Positions 6,849 to 14,468 of a stretch of DNA of 18,631 nucleotides are shown one piece after another. The stretch comes from Hyphomicrobiales bacterium (GTDB taxonomy: Bacteria > Pseudomonadota > Alphaproteobacteria > Rhizobiales > Xanthobacteraceae). The stretch lies in NCBI GenBank assembly GCA_016210825.1, contig JACQTM010000266.1, forward strand, positions 1-18,631, given 5' to 3'. The notes beneath the pieces were generated by a model. The model saw only the letters and a program-made list of their open reading frames with translations. It was not told where the DNA came from and searched no databases. Positions within the stretch are counted from its first letter, which is position 1. Every line of letters starts with the position of its first letter. The translations under genes were made by a program, and so were the position numbers.

Positions 6849-8387
6849 ATGGTTCAGCACGTATCAACGGTTGCGTTCGAAGGTATCGAGGCCCGGTCTG
6901 TCGATGTCCAGGTCCAGGTCGCGCCGGGTCTGCCGGCCTTCACCATCGTTGGATTGCCGGACAAGGCGGTCTCCGAAGCCAAAGAGCGCGTTCGCGCGGC
7001 GTTGATCGCCTCCGGCCTCGCCCTGCCGGCGCGGCGCATCACCGTCAATCTCGCGCCGGCAGATCTGCCCAAGGAAGGCAGCCATTACGATCTTCCAATT
7101 GCGCTTGGCCTGATGGCGGCAATCGGCGCTATTCCGCACGATGCACTTTCGGGGTTCACCGTGCTCGGCGAACTCGGTCTTGACGGCTCCATCGCTCCAG
7201 TTGCCGGCGTCTTGCCTGCCGCGATTGGCGCCAACGCGCGCGGGGAAGGATTGATTTGTCCCGGAGCATGTGGCGCGGAAGCGGCCTGGGCATCGCCGGA
7301 GATGGAGATCATCGCAACTTCGTCGCTCATCCAGCTCGCCAATCATTTCAGGGGCACACAAGTACTTACACGCCCGCAGCCGAAAATTCGTGGGCCCGAG
7401 GATAGTCTGCTCGATCTAGCCGACATCAAAGGCCAGGAAAGCGCCAAGCGTGCGCTCGAAGTCGCCGCCGGCGGCGGGCATAATTTGCTGATGGTTGGCC
7501 CACCAGGCGCGGGCAAATCCATGCTCGCGGCACGACTGCCTTCAATTCTGCCACCGCTTTCGCCACAGGAGCTGCTGGAAGTCTCGATGATCGCTTCCGT
7601 TGCAGGCGAGATCGCTGACGGCGCGCTTACCAGCCGCCGCCCGTTTCGCAGCCCGCATCATTCCGCGAGCATGCCTGCGTTGGTCGGCGGCGGATTGCGC
7701 GCACGTCCGGGTGAGATTTCGCTTGCTCATCATGGCGTCCTCTTTCTCGATGAATTTCCCGAATTTCAGCCACAGGTCCTCGACTCGCTGCGTCAGCCGA
7801 CTGAAACGGGCGAGGTCGCGATCGCGCGCGCCAACCGCCGCGTAACATATCCGGCAAGATACATGCTGGTTGCGGCGATGAATCCATGCCGCTGCGGTCG
7901 GGCCAGCGAGCCAGGCTTCGCATGCAAGCGGGGCGCTGTGGCGCGTTGCGTGGCGGATTATCAAAACCGGCTATCGGGACCCCTGCTCGATCGCATCGAT
8001 TTGCATATTGAAGTACCGGCGGTCAGTGCCGCTGATCTCATGTTGCCTGCACCTTCGGAAGGGAGTTCCAAGGTAGCGGCACGTGTGGCGCGCGCGCGTG
8101 ATATTAAAGCCGCGCGGTACGGCGCGCTTAATCTTCCGCACATTCGCACTAACGCGCAAGCCAACGGTCTCGTACTTGAAGAGATTGCGCGTCCCGACAG
8201 TTCCGGGCTTGCGCTGTTGCGCGAGGCCGCCGACCTCATGCGTTTCTCCGCACGCGGATACCATCGCGTGTTACGCGTAGGGCGCACGCTGGCCGATCTT
8301 GACGGCGCCGACGGCGTTGGCCGAATCCATATCGCGGAGGCATTATCCTATCGTGCGTTGGTCGACGAAATCCGGCATGCCGCGTGA
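6849..8387 (+). CDS. yifB: YifB/ComM family AAA+ ATPase (magnesium-chelatase-like)
   Basis: 512 residues, full family length. The N-terminal domain has the Lon-protease-like ChlI fold (VDVQVQVAPGLPAFTIVGLP, AKERVRAALIASG, SHYDLPIALGLMAA). The AAA+ domain shows Walker A GPPGAGKS (217-224), Walker B LFLDEFPEF with Asp301-Glu302, and the arginine-rich RRPFRSPHHSASMPALVGGG. The Mg_chelatase C-terminal domain ends with GYHRVLRVGRTLADLDG. Homologues named ComM act as helicases that aid branch migration during natural transformation in some bacteria; whether that applies here is unknown, and many species without known competence carry the gene. ATG 6849 is preceded by a strong AGGGGGG. Confidence 0.95.
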   Translation: MVQHVSTVAFEGIEARSVDVQVQVAPGLPAFTIVGLPDKAVSEAKERVRAALIASGLALPARRITVNLAPADLPKEGSHYDLPIALGLMAAIGAIPHDALSGFTVLGELGLDGSIAPVAGVLPAAIGANARGEGLICPGACGAEAAWASPEMEIIATSSLIQLANHFRGTQVLTRPQPKIRGPEDSLLDLADIKGQESAKRALEVAAGGGHNLLMVGPPGAGKSMLAARLPSILPPLSPQELLEVSMIASVAGEIADGALTSRRPFRSPHHSASMPALVGGGLRARPGEISLAHHGVLFLDEFPEFQPQVLDSLRQPTETGEVAIARANRRVTYPARYMLVAAMNPCRCGRASEPGFACKRGAVARCVADYQNRLSGPLLDRIDLHIEVPAVSAADLMLPAPSEGSSKVAARVARARDIKAARYGALNLPHIRTNAQANGLVLEEIARPDSSGLALLREAADLMRFSARGYHRVLRVGRTLADLDGADGVGRIHIAEALSYRALVDEIRHAA

Positions 8388-8415
8388 GCGACTTCCGCGG
8401 CGGCGAAACTGCTCG

Positions 8416-8431
8416 CTAACGCCTTGCTAAC
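8416..8431 (+). promoter_or_regulatory. CTAA-N7-CTAAC, imperfect CtrA-like box
   Basis: The direct repeat CTAA, seven bases, CTAAC lies 42 bases before the start of the small secreted protein gene. It has the spacing of the CtrA box TTAA-N7-TTAAC, with the first T replaced by C in both halves. Weak on its own. Confidence 0.2.
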
Positions 8432-8472
8432 CAATTTTTCCTAACCTAGGCGCGGATGGGGCACCGGGATTC

Positions 8473-8946
8473 ATGAATAATCTATCGAGTTCTCTTGCGT
8501 TATTGTCGGTGTTTGCTCTTCCGGCCATCGGCCATTCATTTTTTATTTCGCCGAAGGGCCATTGCTTCACTGCAGGCTCGGCGACATATCAATTGACGCC
8601 GACCGCAGCAACACCGGATTACCGGATCCGGATCGACAATGCGATTAAGGCTCCCGATCTGCGCATGCAGCTTGTGGACCGTCCAGAGATCGCCGACATC
8701 GTCATTGCCGATGATTTTCACCCTTCCGACGGTGACTTGTGCAAGGCCGCAGGGAGATTGAAAAAAATTCGTATTGGCGCTGATGAACCTAACCCGGATG
8801 TGACGGTCGCGTTCACCCAAACGGCCAGCAACGCCGACTACAAGCTTTTCGTGCATTCCGCACGATTTTCCCATCATGACGCGGCAGCACTGATGGCGGT
8901 CATGTGGAAGGCCGCGAAGCGTCGCGAATTCGCCGATCGCCGCTGA
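8473..8946 (+). CDS. Small secreted protein of unknown function
   Basis: 157 residues. The first 20 or so residues (LALLSVFALPAIGHSF) look like a signal peptide with a rather short basic part, so the mature protein should be periplasmic. The mature part has two cysteines (in GHCF and DLCKAAG) that could form a disulphide, a run of alternating polar and hydrophobic residues suggesting beta strands (PDYRIRIDNAIKAPDLRMQL, EIADIVIADDF, DVTVAFTQTASNADYKLFVH), and a basic C-terminal helix. I do not recognise a family. It lies between yifB and the hybrid kinase on the same strand, 85 bases after yifB, with a weak GGGA before the ATG. Base use is like its neighbours, so I take it as a real gene. Confidence 0.75.
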   Translation: MNNLSSSLALLSVFALPAIGHSFFISPKGHCFTAGSATYQLTPTAATPDYRIRIDNAIKAPDLRMQLVDRPEIADIVIADDFHPSDGDLCKAAGRLKKIRIGADEPNPDVTVAFTQTASNADYKLFVHSARFSHHDAAALMAVMWKAAKRREFADRR

Positions 8947-9002
8947 ATTTACAATCGATCAGGCGTGATTGCCCGGCACAATTCTTCGCCGCTGCGGCGT
9001 GA

Positions 9003-9018
9003 TTAAGCCATTATTAAC
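9003..9018 (+). promoter_or_regulatory. Perfect TTAA-N7-TTAAC box (CtrA-type) upstream of the hybrid kinase
   Basis: TTAA (9003-9006), seven bases, then TTAAC (9014-9018) matches the full published consensus of the CtrA response regulator of alphaproteobacteria with no mismatch. It lies in the 239-base gap before the hybrid histidine kinase, 168 bases from the start codon. In GC-rich DNA an eight- or nine-base A/T match with fixed spacing is uncommon, which supports it. Which transcript start it serves cannot be seen. Confidence 0.55.
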
Positions 9019-9123
9019 CGACCTGCGCGGCGACCTGCCTCAGACACCTTTATCGCAGTGAAATCGAAACTCTACGTGCATCATTATCTTCGCAGAAGCC
9101 ATAGATAGGCCACGCAGGATCGC

Positions 9124-9149
9124 CGCTCAGCATCGGCAGGAGCTGAGCG
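9124..9149 (+). repeat. Eight-base inverted repeat in the hybrid-kinase leader
   Basis: CGCTCAGC (9124-9131) pairs perfectly with GCTGAGCG (9142-9149) around a ten-base loop, 36 bases before the start codon. It has no T run and does not cover the likely ribosome binding site (AGG, 9176-9178). Its function is unknown and it may be chance. Confidence 0.3.
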
Positions 9150-9185
9150 CGAAGCAAGCCTGCGAATTGGGGATCAGGCGCGGGC

Positions 9186-11411
9186 ATGCGGGCGGAACCC
9201 GAAAAACCGTGGAATCAATGCGTAACTTATGCGCGAGCGCTCGACCCTGCGCGCATCGGTCTCGTGCTATCGATCTCCGTAGGCGTCTTGCTGGCGCTCG
9301 TCTCGCAAATCCAGACCGCCGATGACGGATTCTACAATCCACATCATTTTGCCATGGGAGCGAGCGCGCTGTTGGCGATCGCGTGCGTGGCGATTGCTGG
9401 CTTCATTTATCGTAATCGCCGCCTCGCGACCCGGATGCGATCGCTCGAGGCGCGCATCGAGGAAATTTCCGACCGAAACTGGGAGCTGAAAGAATCTTGC
9501 GACCGGTTTAGTGGACTGCTTGAAGCTCAGGGCGACGTGATCGTGCGCCGCGATCGAGAAAACCGCATCACCTATGCCAACGACGCCTATTGCCGACTCG
9601 CGGGACGCTCGCACGATTCGCTTATCAGCAACATTCATATGCTCGAAGTTCTAGAGCAGGGCGGGATCGCGTCACTGCCTGATGGCACGCGTGTACACGA
9701 TCAATTGGTTGCAAGTTCTGACGGTCCGCGCTGGATCGCGTGGCGCGAAGTGACGATCCGCGCCGGTGTCGGCGAAGGGGATGTGCAATGCGTCGGTCGC
9801 GACGTCACCGATCGGACCGGCACAGAACACGCGTTGGCTGAAGCGCGCGACGCGGCCGAAACGGCTAACCGCGCCAAGTCGCGATTCTTAGCAATGGTAT
9901 CGCACGAGATCCGTACCCCCCTCAACGGAATGCTTGGTATGGCAGACCTTCTGCTCGACACCGATTTGTCGCCTGAGCAGATCACCTACGCACAGGCCGC
10001 CAAGACATCCGGTGAGACACTATTATCTTTGATCGAAGAGATCCTTGACTTCTCCAAGATCGAGGCCGGCAAGCTCGATCTTGCGACGCGAACCTTCCTG
10101 CTTCCGGCACTGATCGAGGACGTTGTCGAGTTGCTCGCGCCGCGCGCGCAGCAAAAGGGATTAGAGATTGGATCCTATATAGACGAGCGGCTGGCACAGC
10201 GCGTCGCCGGCGACGCCATTCGATTGCGCCAGGTCCTACTCAACCTTGCCGGCAACGCAATCAAGTTCACGGATTGCGGCGGCGTCAGTGTAATCGCCGA
10301 GCCCGGCATCTGGCCTGACGAGATTTCCTTTTGTGTTTGCGACACCGGTATCGGGATCGCACCCGAGGCGCAGAAGCGTATTTTCCGGGAATTCGAACAA
10401 GCCGATAGCAGCGCCAACCGGCAGTTCGGCGGTACCGGCCTCGGTCTTGCCATTTCCAAGCGCATTGTCGAGCGCATGGGTGGTCATATCGGTGTTGAGA
10501 GCACCATGGGTGGCGGCGCGACGTTCACATTCACAGTCCCGTTGCCGGCTGCTGATGATAACAATTTTGATGAATTCGCGGCGCCGGACATGACTGGGCA
10601 ATCGGTCCTGATCGTTGCGCCAGCGGCCATTGAGGCACGATTACTGGCGCGCCGGCTGATGCGCTGGGGTGCGCAGGTCTGCGTGGTGCCGGATGATCTT
10701 GTTGCGACGACCATACTACCCGAAAGGCAAACCCATGCACTGCTCGTCGATTACGCACTTGGTCGCAATGCGCTTGATGCGTTGTTGCATGCAACGGCCA
10801 AAAGCGTAGCGCGGCGTATTGTGTTGCTCACGCCCGGCGATCGTCACGCACTACCAGCACTCAAAGAGGCTGGCTTCACGGGTTATCTCATTAAGCCGGT
10901 ACGTGCGGCTTCCCTTGCCGCACGACTTAACGCCGATGATGCGTTCGAACCTAGCCTTGATGCTACGAATGACGACATGATCGGATACGCTGCAGCGGTC
11001 GGCAATCAAGCCGGACTCTCGATCCTGGTAGCCGAGGACAATGAGATCAATGCACTGTTGTGCCGCTCGCTACTGACAAAACTGGGACATCGTCCCGTGG
11101 TCGCAACAAGCGGTGCGGCGGCGCTTGATTCATGGCTTGCGGCGCGCGCGGCGGACACCCCATATGATCTGATCCTTATGGATATCCACATGCCGGGTCT
11201 CGACGGTGTCGAGGTTGCGCGTCGGATCCGCTCCGCCGAGGCCGGCGAAAAAGGAATACCGATCATCGCGCTCACCGCCAACGCATTTGCCGAGGACCGC
11301 GAAGTCTGCATCGCAGCCGGCATGGACGGCTTCCTTTCAAAACCGCTCGACCGTGAGCGTCTCGCTGCGGCATTGGTGAAAGCTGGAAAATCCGCCGCGA
11401 TCGCTGCCTGA
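9186..11411 (+). CDS. Membrane hybrid sensor histidine kinase (PAS, HisKA, HATPase, pseudo-receiver, receiver)
   Basis: 741 residues. Two membrane helices (about 23-41 and 55-76) with a short periplasmic loop are followed by a coiled segment, a PAS-like domain (about 105-215; ENRITYANDAYCRLAGRSHD), the phosphoacceptor helix FLAMVSHEIRTPLNGMLGM with His240, and the ATPase with NAIKFT, DTGIGI and GTGLGLAISKRIVERMGGHI. Two receiver modules follow. The first (about 475-583) keeps an Asp522 and Lys570 but has VAPA where the acidic pocket should be, so it is probably inactive. The second (about 617-735) has EDN, Asp666 in LMDIHMPGLDG, a Thr in ALTANA and Lys in SKPL, so it should be phosphorylatable. 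No HPt domain is present, so any relay needs another protein. The signal is unknown. A CtrA-type box lies upstream. Confidence 0.95.
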   Translation: MRAEPEKPWNQCVTYARALDPARIGLVLSISVGVLLALVSQIQTADDGFYNPHHFAMGASALLAIACVAIAGFIYRNRRLATRMRSLEARIEEISDRNWELKESCDRFSGLLEAQGDVIVRRDRENRITYANDAYCRLAGRSHDSLISNIHMLEVLEQGGIASLPDGTRVHDQLVASSDGPRWIAWREVTIRAGVGEGDVQCVGRDVTDRTGTEHALAEARDAAETANRAKSRFLAMVSHEIRTPLNGMLGMADLLLDTDLSPEQITYAQAAKTSGETLLSLIEEILDFSKIEAGKLDLATRTFLLPALIEDVVELLAPRAQQKGLEIGSYIDERLAQRVAGDAIRLRQVLLNLAGNAIKFTDCGGVSVIAEPGIWPDEISFCVCDTGIGIAPEAQKRIFREFEQADSSANRQFGGTGLGLAISKRIVERMGGHIGVESTMGGGATFTFTVPLPAADDNNFDEFAAPDMTGQSVLIVAPAAIEARLLARRLMRWGAQVCVVPDDLVATTILPERQTHALLVDYALGRNALDALLHATAKSVARRIVLLTPGDRHALPALKEAGFTGYLIKPVRAASLAARLNADDAFEPSLDATNDDMIGYAAAVGNQAGLSILVAEDNEINALLCRSLLTKLGHRPVVATSGAAALDSWLAARAADTPYDLILMDIHMPGLDGVEVARRIRSAEAGEKGIPIIALTANAFAEDREVCIAAGMDGFLSKPLDRERLAAALVKAGKSAAIAA

Positions 11412-11447
11412 CAGTCCACGCCCTCTGGCACCGACAATTTGGGCGCT

Positions 11448-11472
11448 CTGTCATGTTGTCACATTGTCATGA
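11448..11472 (+). promoter_or_regulatory. Three tandem 8-base TGTCA repeats upstream of the OlsB-like gene (Pho-box-like half-sites)
   Basis: TGTCATGT, TGTCACAT and TGTCATGA follow each other exactly at 11449, 11457 and 11465; the first is preceded by C, giving CTGTCAT. CTGTCAT is the half-site of the PhoB box, and olsB is reported to be induced by phosphate limitation under PhoB in Sinorhizobium meliloti. However, real Pho boxes repeat every 11 bases, not every 8, so the spacing does not fit. The direct repeat is certain; its role is not. Confidence 0.4.
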
Positions 11473-11560
11473 AGCCGTGATCGGTGTGTATCCGCATGCT
11501 GCGGCATGAGTGGATGACCGATTCGGCATATCCTTTTGGCACGGGGTAATCGTGGAACCG

Positions 11561-12541
11561 ATGGAAAGCGAAGGACTGATGGACATCGGACACGGTACCG
11601 ATGCGATTGCGCGGCCGCGCTTTGTTAATCGATTTTGGCCGATGCCGGACATAACCGGCTTTACCAGATTGTTGCCATCGCTACGCACGAATGGCGGATT
11701 CAGGGTCTGGTTGCCGCAACCTGTACATGTTGCAGCGCCGCTCGGCCGTATCGGATCGCTCGAGGTTAGACTTGCACAGAACACCGCCGACATTCGTAAG
11801 GCGCAGAGATTGCGATATCGTGTCTTCTATAGGCATGGCTCTGCAATTGCCGGCGCATCCACCATGTTGGCGCGCCGCGACATCGACGTCTTCGACGACA
11901 TTTGCGATCACTTGCTCGTCATCGACCACGCCTCCGGTCGCCGGTCACCTCAGGTCGTTGGAACCTACCGCCTCCTTCCCCAAGAAGTCGCCGCGCGTAA
12001 TTATGGCTTCTACACATCGCGTGAATTTGACATTGATGGTCTTGTGTCTCGGCATCGCTCGTTGCGCTTCCTCGAGCTGGGCCGCTCCTGCGTATTACCT
12101 CAGTATCGCAGCAAGCGCACTGTCGAACTGCTCTGGCTGGGGGTGTGGGCTTACGTCCGACAATATCGTTTCGACGTGATGTTCGGTTGCGCCAGCATCA
12201 ATGGTACCGATCCAGACAAGCTCGCGCTCGCGTTATCCTTCTTGCATCATTATGGCCGCGCGTCGGAAGCGTGGCGCGCGCCGGCACTGCCCAAACACAT
12301 CATCGGCATGAACCGGATGCCGAGGGAGGCAATCGATCCGAGAGCGGGATTGCGGATACTGCCACCGCTGATCAAGGGCTATATGCGCCTTGGCTGCTAC
12401 ATTGGCGACGGCGCGGTGATCGATTCGCAATTTGGTACCACCGACGTCTTAATTATACTGCCAGTTTCCGCAATCAATGCCCGTTACTTAAAGCATTTCG
12501 GCGAATATGGCGCAGGCGGCGGCACGCAAGAGGCCAATTAG
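11561..12541 (+). CDS. olsB: OlsB-like ornithine-acyl-[acyl carrier protein] N-acyltransferase (GNAT-type)
   Basis: About 326 residues from ATG 11561. OlsB transfers a 3-hydroxyacyl chain from acyl carrier protein to the alpha-amino group of ornithine, the first step of ornithine lipid synthesis. The family pattern is visible: LEVRLAQNTADIRKAQRLRY with RVFY, DIDVFDDICDHLLVID, VGTYRLLPQEVA, FLELGRSCVLPQYRSKRTVE, MFGCASINGTDPDKLALALS, and LPPLIKGYMRLGCYIGDGAV. OlsA, the second acyltransferase, is not in the window. The start is uncertain: GTG 11510, ATG 11561 and ATG 11579 are all in frame, and the conserved domain begins about residue 65 of the middle form. ATG 11561 has GGA seven bases upstream; ATG 11579 has AAGGA but only three bases away. 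The stop overlaps that of convergent coaA. Confidence 0.82.
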   Translation: MESEGLMDIGHGTDAIARPRFVNRFWPMPDITGFTRLLPSLRTNGGFRVWLPQPVHVAAPLGRIGSLEVRLAQNTADIRKAQRLRYRVFYRHGSAIAGASTMLARRDIDVFDDICDHLLVIDHASGRRSPQVVGTYRLLPQEVAARNYGFYTSREFDIDGLVSRHRSLRFLELGRSCVLPQYRSKRTVELLWLGVWAYVRQYRFDVMFGCASINGTDPDKLALALSFLHHYGRASEAWRAPALPKHIIGMNRMPREAIDPRAGLRILPPLIKGYMRLGCYIGDGAVIDSQFGTTDVLIILPVSAINARYLKHFGEYGAGGGTQEAN

Positions 12542-13491
12542 AGTCGCCGTAAGGTTACTTCTGAGACAAAGTGGCTTTCTTCTTTCTTTAGAATGAGGTC
12601 GGCGCGTTGGCGCGTCGGCAGAATGTTTTCATGCAGATTGACGAGATTGATTCGGTTCCAAATCGAGGTCGCGGTTGTGACAGCTTCGTTGTCTAAAAGC
12701 GTCGAATAGCGATGAAAATATGACATCGGATCGCGAAATGCGGTTAACCGCAGCGCTAGGAAACGGTCTACGTACCAGCGTTTGAGGACTTCTTCATCGG
12801 CATCGAGATAGACCGAAAAGTCGAAGAAGTCGGAAACGAACGGAATGGCTTTGCCATCCTTCGGCGGCCGCCCTGTCTGCAGTACGTTGAGCCCCTCGAC
12901 GATCAGGATGTCCGGCCGGTCGATCTCGATCCGCTCATTTGGTACGACATCGTAGACGATGTGCGAATAGACTGGAGCGCGCATCGGGCGAACGCCCGCC
13001 TTGATGCCGGAAAGAAAGCGCAACAATTCAGGTAGATCGTAGCTTTCTGGAAACCCTTTCTTCTCCATCAAATTTTCTTGTGTGAGTATGGCGTTGGGAT
13101 AGAGAAATCCATCAGTCGTAATGAGATCGACCTTGGGTGTGTTAGGCCACCGTGTCAGCAGGGCCTGTAGCACGCGCGCGGTCGTCGACTTGCCCACCGC
13201 CACCGATCCGGCCACACCGATGATATACGGCATCTTGGCGTCCTCGGTGCCAAGAAAACGTTGCTGCGCACGGAATAGCCGCTGCGTGGCGGCGACATAC
13301 ATCGAAAGCAAGCGTGAGAGCGGTAGATAGATTTCCTCGACCTCTGTCATATCCAGCCGATCGTGCACGGAACGTAGCGCCGAGACCTCTGATGGCGTGA
13401 GCGTCATTGGTGTGTCTTCGCGCAAGGCTGCCCATTCCTTCCGCGTAAACGTGCGATAGGGCGAAACGCCGTTTTCGGCTCGCTGTTCCAT
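12538..13491 (-). CDS. coaA: Pantothenate kinase, type I
   Basis: 317 residues. CoaA phosphorylates pantothenate with ATP, the first and usually controlled step of coenzyme A synthesis. The N-terminal SPYRTFTRKEWAALREDTP and the DMTEVEEIYLPLSRLLSMYV segment are typical of bacterial type I enzymes, and Walker A is GVAGSVAVGKS (92-102, Lys101). Further family blocks are LITTDGFLYPN, MEKKGFPESYDLPELLRFLS, PVYSHIVYDVVPNE, ILIVEGLNVLQTG, DFFDFSVYLDADEE and NLHENILPTRQRADLIL near the end. It lies 17 bases after hisE on the same strand, so the two are probably cotranscribed. The start at 13491 keeps the conserved N-terminus, though its ribosome binding site is poor (GAGG, 12 bases away), suggesting translation coupled to hisE. 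Confidence 0.97.
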   Translation of the reverse strand: MEQRAENGVSPYRTFTRKEWAALREDTPMTLTPSEVSALRSVHDRLDMTEVEEIYLPLSRLLSMYVAATQRLFRAQQRFLGTEDAKMPYIIGVAGSVAVGKSTTARVLQALLTRWPNTPKVDLITTDGFLYPNAILTQENLMEKKGFPESYDLPELLRFLSGIKAGVRPMRAPVYSHIVYDVVPNERIEIDRPDILIVEGLNVLQTGRPPKDGKAIPFVSDFFDFSVYLDADEEVLKRWYVDRFLALRLTAFRDPMSYFHRYSTLLDNEAVTTATSIWNRINLVNLHENILPTRQRADLILKKEESHFVSEVTLRRL

Positions 13492-13508
13492 GGGGCTTTA
13501 CGCCTCGT

Positions 13509-13847
13509 TCAATCGCGACGGCGGGACGCTTTTTCTTCCAGACCCGATTGACTGGCACGCGCGGCGAGTGCGGCCTCAACTTCCTGAATTGTCACGCCGC
13601 GCGCCTCGAGTACGACAAGGAGATGGTAGAGCAGATCCGCGGTTTCCGCGATCAGGCGCTCGCGATCCTCACCGATCGCCGCAAGCGCGGTCTCCACCGC
13701 TTCCTCGCCGAGCTTTTTCGCGCAATGCGCCACGCCTTTATCGAGCAACGTTCGCGTGTACGACGTCTCGGCGCTAGCCGCCGCACGCTTCTTGATCACG
13801 GCGGCGAGATCGGCAAGCGTGAATGGCGCTGTCCTAGCGGCGGTCAC
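13509..13847 (-). CDS. hisE: Phosphoribosyl-ATP pyrophosphatase
   Basis: 112 residues. HisE splits pyrophosphate from phosphoribosyl-ATP in the second step of histidine synthesis. The all-alpha NTP pyrophosphatase signature is present: SYTRTLLDKGVAHCAKKLGE, then EEAVETALAA with the metal-binding glutamates, and AETADLLYHLLVVLEARGV. The start is GTG 13847, with GAGGA seven bases upstream on the minus strand. In many alphaproteobacteria hisE follows hisF in a hisBHAFE cluster; here no hisF lies upstream, and the gene heads a hisE-coaA pair with its own 271-base upstream region shared with a divergent secreted-protein gene. Confidence 0.96.
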   Translation of the reverse strand: MTAARTAPFTLADLAAVIKKRAAASAETSYTRTLLDKGVAHCAKKLGEEAVETALAAIGEDRERLIAETADLLYHLLVVLEARGVTIQEVEAALAARASQSGLEEKASRRRD

Positions 13848-14053
13848 CTTAAATCCTCATTGTCCTCGGACTCGCGGCGCGCGCCTTCTAGCACGTTGGC
13901 TCACAAATAGGCGAAAGGGGCGCGTCAATTTAGGATAAGTTTCCCGTAGGGCTCAAACGCGTCCACCTAAAACACTGATTTTACAGTTCTTTTCGCTCGT
14001 CATTTTCCATGCTGCGACCTTGAACCAAACCGGGGTCCGCGAACACTCATTGG

Positions 14054-14088
14054 TGACTGGACACAGTCAACCGCGCTGAATCGCGCGG
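14054..14088 (+). repeat. Two adjoining short hairpins in the leader of the glycine-tailed protein gene
   Basis: TGACTG (14054-14059) pairs with CAGTCA (14064-14069) around GACA, and CCGCGC (14071-14076) pairs with GCGCGG (14083-14088) around six bases. They sit one base apart, ending 17 bases before the ribosome binding site AGGAG (14106-14110). They could stabilise the 5' end of the messenger; no T run follows. Confidence 0.4.
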
Positions 14089-14118
14089 AGCACTATTTCT
14101 GTTACAGGAGAATTCACC

Positions 14119-14436
14119 ATGAAGAAGGTTGTTATTCTTGCGGCCCTTGTGGCCGTTGCGGTTTCCGCGCCTGCTTATGCCCAGTCGGCGAAGCGCAATG
14201 TGGAGACTGCAAACGCGGCGACCCGCCATGACGCGGGTGGCCCCCTGAAGCAAGGTAACCAGTGCTGGGTTTATACCGACGCCCGTGGCGCCGGCTTTTG
14301 GGACGCGTGCGATCCCATAAGCAAAACCCCTCGCGGCATTTCGCTGCGTGGCCGTTCTGAAACCGAGATCAGCGCGATCGAGAATGGCTCGGGCGGTGGT
14401 GACGGCGGCGGTGGTGGCGGTGGTGGTGGACGCTAA
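14119..14436 (+). CDS. Small secreted protein with a polyglycine tail, function unknown
   Basis: 105 residues. It has a classic Sec signal peptide (MKKVVILAALVAVAVSAPAY then AQ), with cleavage expected after AYA or AYAQ. The mature part of about 83 residues carries two cysteines, in GNQCWVYTDARGAGFWDACD, which could form a disulphide, and ends in a glycine-rich tail broken by one Asp (GGGDGGGGGGGGGR) after Ser-Gly. The ribosome binding site AGGAG is eight bases before the ATG, two hairpins lie in the leader, and a strong intrinsic terminator follows 32 bases after the stop, so this is a well-defined single-gene unit and likely well expressed. I do not recognise a named family; short secreted proteins with this Cys and aromatic pattern are common in Rhizobiales. 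Confidence 0.85.
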   Translation: MKKVVILAALVAVAVSAPAYAQSAKRNVETANAATRHDAGGPLKQGNQCWVYTDARGAGFWDACDPISKTPRGISLRGRSETEISAIENGSGGGDGGGGGGGGGR

Positions 14437-14468
14437 TCGCAGACCTAGTACCCTTTGTCATGTCCATA

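Noticed and set aside
8987..9001. GC-rich hairpin CGCCG-CTG-CGGCG after the small secreted protein gene
   Set aside because: The stem has only five pairs and no T run follows, so I do not call it a terminator.
13847..13896. Minus-strand mini-frame of 16 codons from a GTG at 13892-13894, its stop overlapping the hisE start (GTGA)
   Set aside because: The overlap looks like translational coupling, but no ribosome binding site precedes it, it does not resemble the HisF C-terminus, and a frame this short is expected by chance.
14400..14436. GGC/GGT/GGA run as a possible mobile or REP-like repeat
   Set aside because: It is in frame with the secreted-protein gene and simply encodes its glycine tail; no second copy is seen in the window.
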